Source: Drechmeria coniospora (taxonomy: Eukaryota; Ascomycota; Sordariomycetes; Hypocreales; Ophiocordycipitaceae). From it: a stretch of DNA of 64,000 nt. Under the pieces are notes generated by a model. That model had not been told where the DNA came from. It was given only the letters and a program-made list of their open reading frames with translations, and ran no database searches. The position numbers were made by a program, and so were the translations under genes. Position 1 is the stretch's first letter; every line of letters starts with the position of its first letter. Of the stretch, positions 10,321 to 21,854 are shown in pieces. The stretch is from NCBI RefSeq assembly GCF_001625195.1, contig NC_054390.1, positions 3,620,027 through 3,684,026 of the forward strand. The letters run 5' to 3'.

Positions 10321-12304
10321 AGGAGGAGTTGGGAGGCCGAGGGTTCAGGTGGCGATGGAGAGTTCATCGTGGAGGTGGAGAGTTCATCGTGGAGTGGAGA
10401 GTTCAACGTGGAGTGGAGAGTATTACTGTGCAAAGGTGGGCAGCGCAAGGTGGAGAGCGCATTGCGGAGGCGGAGGGGCCGCGTTCCGGCACCCGGCTCC
10501 GCAGCCCGGGGCATTTCCTCAAAGGGATAAAAGGGCGCCAATCCGAATGGGGAAGTCCAGGCGGAACAAGTTCGGCCCAAGACGGTATGGGTGGATCGTG
10601 GACGGACGGACAGGCAGGCCAGCCAGCGGCGGGTCATATGCGGGTGGACGGACGGAGGGAGGAATGCTCGGCAGCCAGCCAGTTGTGCCGGCTACGCCAG
10701 GTGGTCCCCGGCGAGTCAAAAGCCGCGCTGTCGAGAGACAATGACGTGGATGGATGGCGTCGGGTTGCCAATCGGGTCCCGATGAGCTCGCCCGGCTCCG
10801 TATCCGTCGACGCAGACGACGCGCCCTGGACGAAAACGTTGCCGGGGTTCGTCCAGCCAGAGGAGCGCAGGTCCTTCATTCGACGCCCCCTCCCAACCCC
10901 CCCCCCCCCCCCGGAGGACAGGGGACACGGCCGGCGGGCCCAGGGACGCAGCCGACGTGCAACCTGTCTCACCGGGTGGCGGGCCTTCCCGGGCGAGCTG
11001 GGGCTACCTGGGGCGTGACGAGTCGTCGACCACCGTGGGTGGCATGGCGTTCCTCAGCGGCCGGCACAAGGATGCATGCCAGAGGGGCGTTGGCAGGATG
11101 CGCCGACGGCCTCCGTCGCTTCGTAGGCACGCGGCGAAAGGGGTGGAGCGAAGGGGCAACGTTGCCATCGGCCGTTGAGGGCTTCGGCCTCGGCCACGGC
11201 GACGACGGCGCGACGGGCGCGACGGGCGCCACGACGACAGTTGGGTTCATAGCGGCGAGCTCCCTAATTTCCATGTCACTACGGGAGGGGGGTGCTGTGC
11301 TGTTACGCCGTAAGCACTCCGTACCGCCAGGCTAGGTACGCTCGAGTTCCAGGGTTGTTGGTACTCGGTACGTGCCAACCAAGTACTGTACTTACGGAGT
11401 AAGTATATTTCCCCCAACAGGTCCGTACGCGTCCCTGCTGGGCCGTCACGGGAGGTCACCCTACCAGCATGGAGCGCGCAAAGGACAAAGACCACATCGC
11501 GGCGGCGAGGCGAGCCGGAAAAAAAGAAAGGAACGAAATAAAAACCCGAGAATTGTGAGCCCATCAGGGAGCATGCGGCTTGATGGTGCGCAGGCATGCG
11601 TCGGCGTCGGCGCCTGCAGCACGGAGGATGCCGAGTGCTAGGTGCGTCGTCGGCTTGGTGCTGCTGCTCACCGGCCCTCCCAAGCAGGTGTACTTTAGGT
11701 ACCAGCATGCGCTGTCGCTCCAGGCATGCGCGCGCTGCGCCTCGCCGTCTCGGCGTCGCCGCTCGACCCCTGCCCCGCGAAGCTCGCTCGCCGGAGAGCT
11801 GCCCTGGAGAGGGTGCCGCCTCGGCCGTGCCGTCCCTTGCGCCAGGCTGCGACGATGGACAGCCCCCCGGACGGGCGACGCTGGGCCAGGAGCAGGGATG
11901 GGAATGACGGGAGACGGGGAAAATCTCGCGAGAGGCTGCCACCCCGTACCCGCACGTGCGTCGTGGGCTGGGCGGCGACGACGCAACGGAGCGGAGCGGA
12001 GGGCCGCCCAGCAGCGGTCGCTGGCGCCTCAATCAGACCACAGCGCACGGCGGATTGCGGGTGCGACGGTACCCAGGTGCGCAGGCGGGCACGAGTACGG
12101 AGCGCCGAGGTGCGAGTGCTCGGCACTACTCCGTACTCGCACCGCCGCACTCGGTGCTCGGTGTGCCTGCGGCAGCATCGCTGCGAGCTGCTGAACGTCC
12201 CGCGCCTCTGGTCTCGGCCGTGGAGGCACGACATGGCATCTCCTCGGCCACGTCCCGTGCAGCTTCCGGCGTCGCTGCTTTTTCCACGCGCAGTCGGCTG
12301 CACC

Positions 12305-12363
12305 GCACCGCATGGCACCGCATGGCACCGCATGGCACCGCATGGCACCGCACCGCACCGCAC
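12305..12363. repeat. 10-bp tandem repeat GCACCGCATG
   Basis: Four perfect copies of GCACCGCATG are followed by a GCACC run. Confidence 0.9.
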
Positions 12364-12638
12364 GCGCGCACGAGCCGGGAGGAGGCATTCTTGAGCTGAA
12401 ACTGTGCGCTGAAATTGTCCGTCCCGACGAATGCATGCCATCGCCCCTCCCTCTCGAACCCTCCGAGCACCCCGGTCCGCCGGCCAGCAGTGCGCTGGGC
12501 TCGTCGATCGGTGGCGGGCGCCTATCTGTCGACAAGGACGAAGCGACGTGGACTATGCGTCACACCTCCCACGGGCGTGCGAGCCGCCGCATGAGAGCCT
12601 GCCTACGCAACAACTACATGCGACAAACAAGTACGTGC

Positions 12639-12771
12639 GGCGAATAGGTACTGCGGCGAACAGGCACTGTGGCGAACAGGCACCGCGGCGAACAGGCACT
12701 GCGGCGAACAGGCACTGCGGCGAACGGGTACTGCGGCGAACAGGCACTGCGGTGAACAGGCACTGCGGCGA
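12639..12771. repeat. 16-bp tandem repeat, about 8 copies
   Basis: The unit GGCGAACAGGCACTGC recurs every 16 bp from 12639 to 12767 with scattered substitutions. Two copies carry GGTACTGC in place of GGCACTGC. Confidence 0.9.
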
Positions 12772-13189
12772 GAATGCTGGGATTGCGGTGCAGAAGGTGC
12801 TGTAATTATCTGCATCGTCCTCCGCCTCCACACCTGCACGTAAGCGCCGGCACGAAACAGCCGCCATCGAGCCGTGCTAACCTAGCCGGGCCTGGGCCCG
12901 CTGTCCCGTTCGCTTGCTTGCGCCATGCCTTGCGTGATGGTGGAATCATTTGGGCGCACGTCGCCTAGGCCTGCGGTACGGAACACCAGGTACTCGCTAC
13001 ATCTCCCGCGACGCTGAGAGCACCTGCAACTGTACCGTATACACGTGCGCCGCCGCGCCGCAACACCGGTGCACGTGTGTCCGGTACATGCGCGGCCAGG
13101 TACCTGGTACCGTGCGCCGAGGTAGCTGTGCAGTCGTAGGTACTCCATGTACCAGTACGTTCTACCCTCATCGGCACATCAAGTACGAA

Positions 13190-13350
13190 TGATGCTCCCA
13201 CCACCACTTGGTACCTACTCGACGGCCAGGGCACTAGGTTCGTACCTGAGCTAGGACCTAGGTGAGAACCGACATGTACCAAGGTGAGAACCTAGGTCAA
13301 GTCTTAGCTTAGGTACCTAGTAGGCAACTAAGCATCGGGGCTAGTACCTA
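13190..13350. repeat. CCTAGG / GGTACCTAG palindrome patch
   Basis: ACCTAGGT, GAACCTAGGT, GGACCTAGGT, AGGTACCTAG and AGTACCTAGG crowd into 160 bp. The order is irregular, so this is a cluster of short palindromic words rather than a strict tandem array. Similar words recur near 20285 and 60290-60310. Confidence 0.65.
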
Positions 13351-14495
13351 GGTTTGTTGGTGCCTTCGTGCCAGCCGGACAGAGCAGTTGCATCGGACGG
13401 TAAATTCCAGGCGGGGTGCAGAGTGCCGCACGGAGGAATACAGGGCGCTGTACGGGGTACTCATGTTAGTACGGAGTGCTCGTGCAAACGAACCACCCAG
13501 CCAGTGCCAGCGGGGGAGCGGGGGGAGCAGGCCGCTCACCGGGAGCACAGGTACCGATACTCTGGCTGTACATGCACGTACGGGCGGCGCTCGCGCGAGG
13601 CAACCCATCATCTTCATCTTCTTGCGCCTTGGCGAGCAGGGCGTCGAGGTCATTGGTCGACCGCTCGTCTACGGCGTGCCCATCACACCACGTTCTCGCC
13701 TCGCAGGAAGGAGATATGTCGGTCGCCGCCTGCCTTGGGCCTCCAGAGCTGGGTGGCCGCTTCCCATCCATATCCATGGAGCCTGCCAAATTCTTCCATC
13801 TGGGTGGCCACTTCCCTGGCCGTGCCGAGTACGTGGAATGGCTTCCTCCCCTCTCGTCCTCCAATCTCTTCCTCCTCTCTCTTCTCCCCCCCCCCCTCTC
13901 GTCCTCCCCTCTCGTCCTCCCCCCTCTCTTCCTCCCATCGTCACCTACCACCTCTTCGTATCCATGCACCGTGTCCATGCGCCGCATCCATGGTCCATCT
14001 ACCTCCGCTGCTGTCGACGTTGACAGCGACGACGGACCAGCCGCCACCCGTCGAGGACGGCCGATGCAGCATCGTCGAATCCCATGCCGTTCGTCACGTC
14101 GAGTCGAGACCAATCCAAGCCTCGTGGCCAGATGTACGATCAAAGCGATGTTTCGGCCTCCCCGCGGCTATCCACGCCTGGAGTCGCTTGTGATGTCAAG
14201 ATCGGGACATCTCACATATGATTCTGACATCTCACATTTTCCCTCCCCCCGTCCCAAGCCGCAACGTGGGACACCCCTGCCGACGCCTGCGGCACCCCAG
14301 CCGCTCTCGGTCCCCTGAACTGCGCGAACTGGCATGCCGGGGGAATGCGCTCCCTCTGCTTCCCGACGAGGCGCCGGCCCTTCACACGTGCGACCAAGTT
14401 ACATCATCGTCGCCGCGACCGCACACCGACGGCAACCAACGATGCTGGCCCGCCGCACAGCCTGCCCGCCGTCGCGCTCGCCCGCCGAGTCACGA

Positions 14496-14505
14496 TTTAT
14501 ATAAA
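14496..14505 (+). promoter_or_regulatory. TATA-like box upstream of the bZIP gene
   Basis: A palindromic TTTATATAAA stands alone in GC-rich DNA 355 bp upstream of the bZIP start codon, followed by a CT-rich stretch. It could set a transcription start near 14530, which would place an ATG at 14564 (different frame) in the leader. Confidence 0.4.
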
Positions 14506-14858
14506 CCTGCCTCGCTCGCCGTCCCCCCCCTTGTGCTGCCCGGCGTGGGCTCTCGGTCCCGTCATGGCTTCCGTCGTCGCCTGCCCCTCGCTGTCTTCCG
14601 GGCCTCCAACGCACCACCCGTCGTACCGCCTCGACGTCGCCCACGACGCGCAGAGGCGGGCCGCCATCGCCACGACGAACGCACCAGCACCGTCCAGGAC
14701 CATGGGCCGCCCCGGCAGCCCGTCGCCGCCCACGACGACGCCGTCAACCAGGACGCCCAAGCCCCGCCGTTCGTCCTCCGACCAACCCTCCCCTCCCCCC
14801 CCCTTCCGACGGACGCTGACCAAGACTCGCCGCGCTAGCCTCGCGGACCGTCTCCACC

Positions 14859-15623
14859 ATGACGCCGGCCCAGCTCGCACGAAAGCGCATGCAGGATCGC
14901 GAAGCCCAGCGTGCCATCCGCTCCCGGACCCGCGACCACATCGAGCGGCTCGAGAAGGAGATCCGCGAGCTCCGCGTCGTCATGGCGGCCAAGCCCGGCG
15001 CGAGCAACGAGGATACCGTGCGGGAGCTCTGCCGCCGCAACGGCGTGCTGGAGGAGGAGCTGGCGAGGTTACGAGAGTATCTGTCGGCCGGCAAGCTCGC
15101 GCCCGCCTACGCGCCGTCCGATCTCGCCGTCGCGCACGCCATGGCCGCCACGGCACCCTTCGACGCCGCCTGCACCTTCCCGACGGCCCTCGACGCTTCT
15201 CCCGTCTACGAATACGACGCCCGCGCCGGAACCGGCTTCTACCCCGAACCTCCGACGGCGCCCCCGCCCCCGCCGAGCGCACGCAGCTCCCTCGGCCAAT
15301 GCGCCCCCGCCGCGCCGCGATACGGCTTCCACGTGGGCGAGGCGGGCCCCTGGTCCGCGCCCGCTTTCGGCCCCGCCATGGCCGTTCCCGATCAGCCTTT
15401 CCAGCCGCCGCCAGCGAACGACGGCTCCTCCAACATGACGGCCGCGGCGCCGACGCCGCTGTCGACGCCGAGGCCGACACACACTTGCACATGCGCCGCG
15501 GCCTCGCCGGCATGCCGTGACGGGGACGGGTACGCGAGCACCCAGTTTGGGGCACTTGAGGACGCCAAGGCATGGGTCGCCGCCCCGACCCCCTTTGGCC
15601 AACCGAAGCACCACGCGGCATGA
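14859..15623 (+). CDS. Fungal bZIP transcription factor
   Basis: An intronless frame of 254 residues starts at an ATG in a good context (CCACCATGACG). The basic region (about residues 7-26, RKRMQDREAQRAIRSRTRDH) runs into a zipper with leucines in ERLEKEIRELR and, after a Gly/Ala-rich break, VLEEELARLREYL. This DREAQRAIR signature marks a family of short Sordariomycete bZIP proteins with the DNA-binding domain at the extreme N-terminus. The rest is low complexity, rich in Ala and Pro, with scattered aromatic residues as in activation domains. It should act in the nucleus; targets are unknown. It converges on the flavin monooxygenase gene (316 bp between stops). A different frame stays open across the gene and is treated as a shadow. 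Confidence 0.85.
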   Translation: MTPAQLARKRMQDREAQRAIRSRTRDHIERLEKEIRELRVVMAAKPGASNEDTVRELCRRNGVLEEELARLREYLSAGKLAPAYAPSDLAVAHAMAATAPFDAACTFPTALDASPVYEYDARAGTGFYPEPPTAPPPPPSARSSLGQCAPAAPRYGFHVGEAGPWSAPAFGPAMAVPDQPFQPPPANDGSSNMTAAAPTPLSTPRPTHTCTCAAASPACRDGDGYASTQFGALEDAKAWVAAPTPFGQPKHHAA

Positions 15624-15939
15624 AACCGGGCCGGCGGCACCTTCATGTAATTTCGAGAAAAGCGCATGGGAATTAGTGTTTGCTGCCGCTGCCGTGTCCC
15701 GAGCGTGATGGCAGGAGGCGATCAGCAGACGGCGTAAGGCGAAGAGGCAAGAGAATATGAACATTGTCCACCCTAAACGATGGCTCGATTTCTCGTCGTG
15801 GGCCCCGGCTGCAGCATATACATGTACATGAGATCTTATCCACATCTTTCGGCACCTTTCCATGTGCTCCCGGGAGCTCGTATGGCTCAGAAACCCAAGC
15901 GTGGGCGAGTGCTACGATTCGGAGGGCAGGGCACCTTGG

Positions 15940-18200
15940 TCAGGGTGGTGGGATGTGCACGCTGGGCTGTCGCTCCAACCCGCCTTCCCCCTTCTCCACG
16001 GCCGCGACGGTCAGGACGCTGGTACCCTTGGCATCGTCCTCGAATAGAACCTTTCTTCGCCGCTCCTCATCCTTCATGTTGCTCCTGTAGCTCTGGAAGG
16101 TTTCGTACTGCCCCGCGTCAGTCCGTGCCTGCTCGGGAAACGCTGCTGATGACGGTGGCGGGAAGGAAAAGCAATCAAACATACCGCCTCGTGCATGGCC
16201 TCTCTCGCCCCCGGCCACGCCTTTCGGCCGCATCCCGGGATTCGCCGCGGGTTGGTGTCAAACAGACGCCAGGCGTAGCCGTTCATCGGGCCCTTGGACA
16301 TCCACCTGTACACGTCCTTGTCCTTCCACCGAAGCGACCAGCCCCGGCCGGTGAACGGGTGGTCGAGATTGTCGTACATGCCCGTTCCCGCCATGGAATG
16401 CATAAACTTGTAGAACGGATAGGACCGAACGAGCCCCTGGCGCACCGACGAGTCTTGTCTCCACTGCTTCCGCCACCAAGCGTGGTACTGGTCGACCTGA
16501 TCGTTCATCTCCTCGACGGACGGGAGCAGCGCTGGCTTCCTGTAGCCGGCCGGGGGTTGCTCGAGCGGCATGTCTCTCGCCGTCTCGGCCGCCCAGATTT
16601 GACCGATGGCGACCGAGGCGAGCTCGCAGACGCACCAGACGCTCTCCTGCGGCGACAAACAGCTCAGGAAGGCGACGGATGAGGCGTACCGGGGCGGGAA
16701 TACAAGCTGATAGAGCCGCGGCAGATGCGGTTGTTCTTTTCCCTTTGGCGGAGCGGCGGGATCCTCATCACGAGCCCTCGCTCTCCTCTGCTCCTCCACC
16801 TCGCCGGCCGTCGTCGAAGCCATGTCGCAGGCGCCATCCATGTCCAGCTCGGGCATGATGCTCCAATCGAGGGTGTAGCCGGTGCAGAAGATGACGGCGT
16901 CCACCTCGACGATGGAGCCTCCGTCGAGGAGGACCTTGTCGCTGCCGACGAAATCCTTGAACCCCCGAACCGGGGTTATCTCGCCCGACAGGAGCGCGGG
17001 CAGAAAGTGTTCCTGCACCGCCGGGTTTTCGTGCGCCATGCTCGGGCAGGGCGTCAGCCGCCACTCCTTCGTCGCCTTGCGCTTCGCCAGCCGCCGCCTC
17101 TCACGGCGGGATAGACGGCCGTCCGACGGGTCCTCGCGGGAGGCGTCGGCGATCATCTTCCGAACCATGAACTTGTCGACGAGGGGGTTGACGAGCCACG
17201 GCACCTTGTCGTCGAGGAGATATTTCAGTCGGAGCATCGGCCAAGGAATTGTGCTGTCGGTCGGGGTGCCGTCGTCGAGATAGCGCGAGACGATCATGCG
17301 TCCGCGGCGATAGGCCTGGTAGACACCCGAGGCGTGCTTGGTGAGGCTCAGGGACACCTCACAGGCCGTGTTGCCGATGCCGACGACCAAGACTCTCTTC
17401 CCTCGGAACTGCTCTGGACTTTGGCCAACGTCAGGCCCAGCATCCGTGGACGAAGGGAAACACATACTTCCTGTAGCTTTGTCCGTGAAGGATCATTCCT
17501 TTGAACTTTTCCTTCCCCGGCATCGAAGGCCACTTGGCGACGGATTCGGACCCGGTGCCGAAGACGACCTTGTCGAAGAAGAGGACCGACGTGTCCCCGT
17601 CGGGGCCCGTGATATGGACGTTCCATCCTCCATCGTGTTCGTGCCGAAGAACGGCGGTGACGGAGGTGTTGAAGCGTACGTGCTTCTCGAGATCGAAGTG
17701 CTTCGCGTACGCCCGGAAGTACTTGGCGACTTCTGCGCCCGAGAGATAGGCTGGATAGTCTGCCACGTGCCTATCAGTGCTCGTTCGACGACGCCCGAGC
17801 AGGCTTCATTCACGAGGAAGCGAGCGCACTTACCGTCGGGAATGGGAAAGTCACTGAAGCCTGACTGGATCGGACTCGCCGTTCCTCATGAGCGGACCTT
17901 CATGACGATGGATGGACGGGGACGGCAACTTACGACGAACTTGCTGATGTTGGACACGGTTCCCTCCAAAACAGAGGTGTAGCTTGTATCCGGATTAAAG
18001 GACCACAGCCCGCCGACCCTATCTCGTCGCTCGAAGCCGACGGCGTCGAAGCCTTCTTCGCGGAGCGCCTTCAACGCCGTTAAGCCGGCAGGGCCTGCGG
18101 GGTGTTTGGATCAGCGCGGGGCCGAGTCGTCGACGCGTCGAAGCAACATACCGATGCCAATGACGGCGATCTTGACATGGTTCATGTTCGCTTGGCCCAT
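15940..18200 (-). CDS. Flavin-dependent monooxygenase, FMO family
   Basis: Six exons on the minus strand (18200-18152, 18094-17934, 17864-17834, 17759-17468, 17418-16185, 16128-15940) give 651 residues; all introns are GT-AG and phases agree. FMOs use FAD, NADPH and O2 to oxygenate nucleophilic N or S, or carry out Baeyer-Villiger oxidation. The FAD motif is GIGPAG near residues 15-20, with the acidic strand end FERRDRVGGLW. The FMO identifying motif FxGxxxHxxxY appears as FKGMILHGQSY, the NADPH motif as VVGIGNTA, and the FATGY-like motif as FCTGYTLDW. PDDYPAYL and SYRNPEQF across exon joins match the family and fix the splices. The last intron (16184-16129) and final 62 residues are the least certain part. 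An ATG five codons downstream (18185) is an alternative start. No biosynthetic neighbours are present. Confidence 0.88.
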
Positions 18201-21189
18201 TTTGTTCCCTCGCAAGGCAGCATGGACCGGGACGGGACAGTACGAGGCAGCGAACCACTCGGCCGTCGTCGAGTCCGGTACGAGGGCGAGATATACCGAC
18301 GGGATTCCCGCAGGCCATGGACGGGCCCCATCGATTCATCCCTCGACACATGCATCCATCCTCCACCATGATGCAGGCCCCCGTCGACCACGGCGCGATG
18401 CAGGAGGGGCATCGAATCAGGCCATCCATCCACACGCGTTCGGGAACGTCGGACTCGTCCATGGCAGGCCGATGGCCGCATTCCTGCCGCCGTTCGAGGG
18501 CCCGTACACGTGGACAGGCCGAGGCGCAGGAAGCGTACTCGCCGTTGGCTGTCTCCTGAGACGCGTTAGCCCCGTTCCCCGGAGGCAAGTTTGGTGTGGG
18601 AATTGAAGGGCGCTACCGATGCATGCCCATGCATGTGGTCAGTACCATGTCTCTGGGCTCCTCCCTCGGCCCTCATCGGCTGCGGCGATGGGGATGAACG
18701 GTTCGGAGCAGGCAACGGCGGGAGCGGGCATGCCCGTTGCCAGTCGACACACGTCCATCGCGGTGCGTCGAAGGAAAAGGACGGGCGGACGGACGGACGA
18801 CAGCATGAACTGAGTTCGTCGACGCTTGGTCGACTTCTCCTCCCTTGTTCTCTCGCTCACTCGCTCTCACTTTCTCTCTCCCCGACCCCCTCTCCGTTAC
18901 TGTCGCTCGCTCTCTCATGCTCTCACTTGTTCGCACGACAAACGCCCAGTGTTAGTCGCTGTCTTGCGCGAGAGACAGCCGTTGCGCTCCAATTCACCGT
19001 AGTCGGCTAGAGACCTTGGCGGATGTGGCCGCCAGTCTTCTCATGGCTTGGCTTGACGATGCGGCCTGTCGAGGTTGTCGGATCGAAGGGAACCGATGGG
19101 GTTAGCACAGGCTGGTGCCGATGCGGATACGGACGATGGTGCCGTCGCAAGGTATGCATCGTACTTGTATTGCCTCCACCTAGGTGTCATCGCAACGGCC
19201 GAATTGCATGGTACCGATAACGATCCGAGACAGGCCACGATGGACGGCCGCGTGAGCGTGAGCCATTTAATTGTCTTGGACTACGTCGGAGCTAGCGTGC
19301 ATGCAAGGTAAAAAATGTCATGCCATGCTTCGTCGACAGCAACTACCGGCGGCCGCAGGGCCTTTCCTCGCTGCTTGCCTCCCGGCGTGCAGGGTGGGGG
19401 ACGGTTGGAAGTCGAGAGGGCGGCCGAAGGACCGGGGTCCATCCGTACTGCCTGCTCGAGGCCTTCGGCGTCGATCCAAACGCAGATTGATGGCGTCACT
19501 CGAGAGTGGCCTCGCCGTTACTTGGTGTGCGTGAGCGAGCTGACTGACGGCGGTGACGGCTCCGGCTGGGTCGTCGTCGATGGCGAGGGGAGCCGGTCCA
19601 AAATGGAGAATGCCACGAGCACGAGCACGCTTGACGCTGCAACGGATACAGACGAGGCGCACGATGTTCAGATTCTGTTGGGAATGTTGCGAGTGGCAGC
19701 GAGCGGATTGAGCGGATGGTATTAGATGAAAAGAATGGATTGGGTGGTGCGTGGTTGACGATATTGTGCGTGCATATGCATGTAAGTGCAAGTACTCCGT
19801 ACTCGCGTGATACCTGTGCATATCCGACGTACAACCCACGGCGCTTATGACTACCACCTCCTCTTCCCAGTCTTTGTGCTCTCCGGGCAGTTTTTGCAAG
19901 TCCTACTGAGGTACCTGGTACTGCGAGGTAGGGTATGAACGGACAGGGCAGGTGCACGATGGTACCGGGGCCCGTCAGTGCACCGAGGTGGGCATGCAGG
20001 CCATGTCTTCGTGGCGGCCTTTGTCTCAGTCGCCTCGCATGTACATGTACTTGCAGGCACGAGGACATGCGCAGTCCATACGTACCATGCATGCACTCAA
20101 CGACCGAGGTAGCGCTGCGCGTGACACGGTTCGTTGAGAGCCGCAGGAAGACGATCATCTCTGCGGGTTCTCCTCCGTTGCATCTGCAAGCACAGTTTGC
20201 CTTGGGTGGCGCGGGTCGAAGGCAGGATGGCAACGTCGTTCGTTCCCTTCGCTTGCGCTGCTGCCATTTGATTCCGTTCCGTCCATGCTAGGTACCTAGT
20301 ATGTACCCACTACCAAGTCAGTATGCCCTCGTACTGCTACAACTGGTAGGCAGTCCTGCTATATTATTATTACATGAACTGTGCGTGGATGGTGGTGTGG
20401 TGTGTAGTAAGTACATGCACTCCGTAGTCTGTACGGAGTACACTCGCAGGCATGTTCGCAAGTACCGCGCAGGTATTAATTAATACTGTATGGCTCACAG
20501 AGACCAGCACCCGCGACGGTCCGAGCGCGAGCTTGTCTACAGTACTCGGTACCAGGACGGAGCACAACGCAGGGCCCTTGTACATGTACATGGTGCTGTT
20601 CCTCTGGTATGCCTGACGTAGGCCGTGATGCGACATGGCCCGTCTGCATTCCATTCATCATTCATTCATCCATCCTTTTTCTTTCATTTTCCGGTAGAAA
20701 GAGTGTGCGTACTGCATTATCAAGCATCACTCCAACAAACACAACGCTTCGAAGGTCGACGAAGCAACTCTGCCAGCTCGGGGGACAGCCAGAGGATGCA
20801 CTCTACCTCTGCGGGGGGGGGGATGACGGTTGCCCTCCACGGGCACAGTACATGTGCCGCGCAGATCGGTACCAGTTGGGTACTTGCACGCATTAGTATT
20901 GCTGCAACAAATGTACAAGGACATGGATAGTACTGTACCCTGTGCGGGTGCGGATAGGTAGGTGTAAGTAAGTAGGTAATGTACGGGATACCTCGGTGCT
21001 GTCTCTGTATGCATGGTCGTTGATGCATTTCTTGGCGGCTTGGGTAGTATCGGCACCCGTCGGTAGTTTAGCGTCGATCAGCGCGCCCATGCTCGTAGTT
21101 GTACGTATTCTGCAGATGTACTTTTACTTGTACCTGCAACTAGAGTACCTAGAAAGTATACGGAATACCGTAGGTGCATACTAGTATAC

Positions 21190-21300
21190 AGAGTGCAGCA
21201 GGTATACGGAGCACAGCAGGTATTCGGAGCACAGCAGGTATACGGAGCACAGCAGGTGCACGGAGCACAGCAGATATACGGAGCACAGAAGGTAGACGGA
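21190..21300. repeat. 18-bp tandem repeat, about 6 copies
   Basis: The unit GGAGCACAGCAGGTATAC begins near 21190 and repeats at 21208, 21226, 21244, 21262 and 21280 with a few changes. Each copy contains TATACGGAGCA, close to the dispersed TACGGAGTA word. Confidence 0.9.
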
Positions 21301-21834
21301 GTTCTTAGGTTTACGAAGTGGAGTATTAAGATACTACCTACCTATCTATGCAGAGTACAGTGCTAAGGTATTACAGCGCAACAGTGCTACGTAAGAATGT
21401 GCATGTATTTTGGGCAAGTACATCGTTTCGAGCGCCACGCACAACATCCCCCCTCCTCTGCCCCTTTCGTCCATCCGTACAGTACCGAGCACATGTAATT
21501 GCATGTAATTATTCCTGTTGGAAGGGCATGGCGGAATTAGGCTGAGCTCCCCGAGGTATTTTGGTTCCCGGGCCGTCTTCATTGTCCGTCCTAGCCCTGA
21601 CCAACCATTGGGCACCGCCACAGCCTCGGAGGAGGGAATTTCTTCACGATGGATGGCCTGGTACCATGCTCATATCGAGGTGGGGCTATAACCCGGCATG
21701 CAAGTACGAATGAAGACTCCGTAGATTCTACGTCTATCCGCCCGTACGAATGTGTGTAGTACGTATGGGTCGGAATATCTTGCGAGAGGGACTGAGCCGC
21801 CGGCCTTTGCTCCCTGCTCCCACCGCCGTCTCGA

Positions 21835-21854
21835 GGGGGGGGGGGGGGGGGGGG
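21835..21854. repeat. Homopolymer of 20 G
   Basis: An uninterrupted run of 20 guanines. Similar runs lie at 27483-27503 (21 G), 40829-40844 (16 G) and, as C, at 10897-10912 (16 C). Exact lengths may be affected by sequencing error. Confidence 0.8.

Larger units (their letters stand above)
9782..14858. other. 5-kb gene-free interval with many tandem repeats
   Basis: No reading frame with recognisable domains was found. The interval contains a 28-bp repeat array (10188-10320), a related GGAGAGTTCATCGTGGA repeat (about 10360-10425), a 16-nt C run (10897-10912), two GCACCG/GGCGAACAGG arrays, a CCTAGG-rich patch (13190-13350) and a CT-rich segment (about 13850-13960). The right end is the bZIP promoter. 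Confidence 0.55.

Noticed and set aside
14564..15520. Long frame overlapping the bZIP gene as an alternative protein
   Set aside because: Pro/Arg/Ser-rich translation typical of a shifted frame in GC-rich coding DNA; kept only as a possible upstream regulatory ATG.
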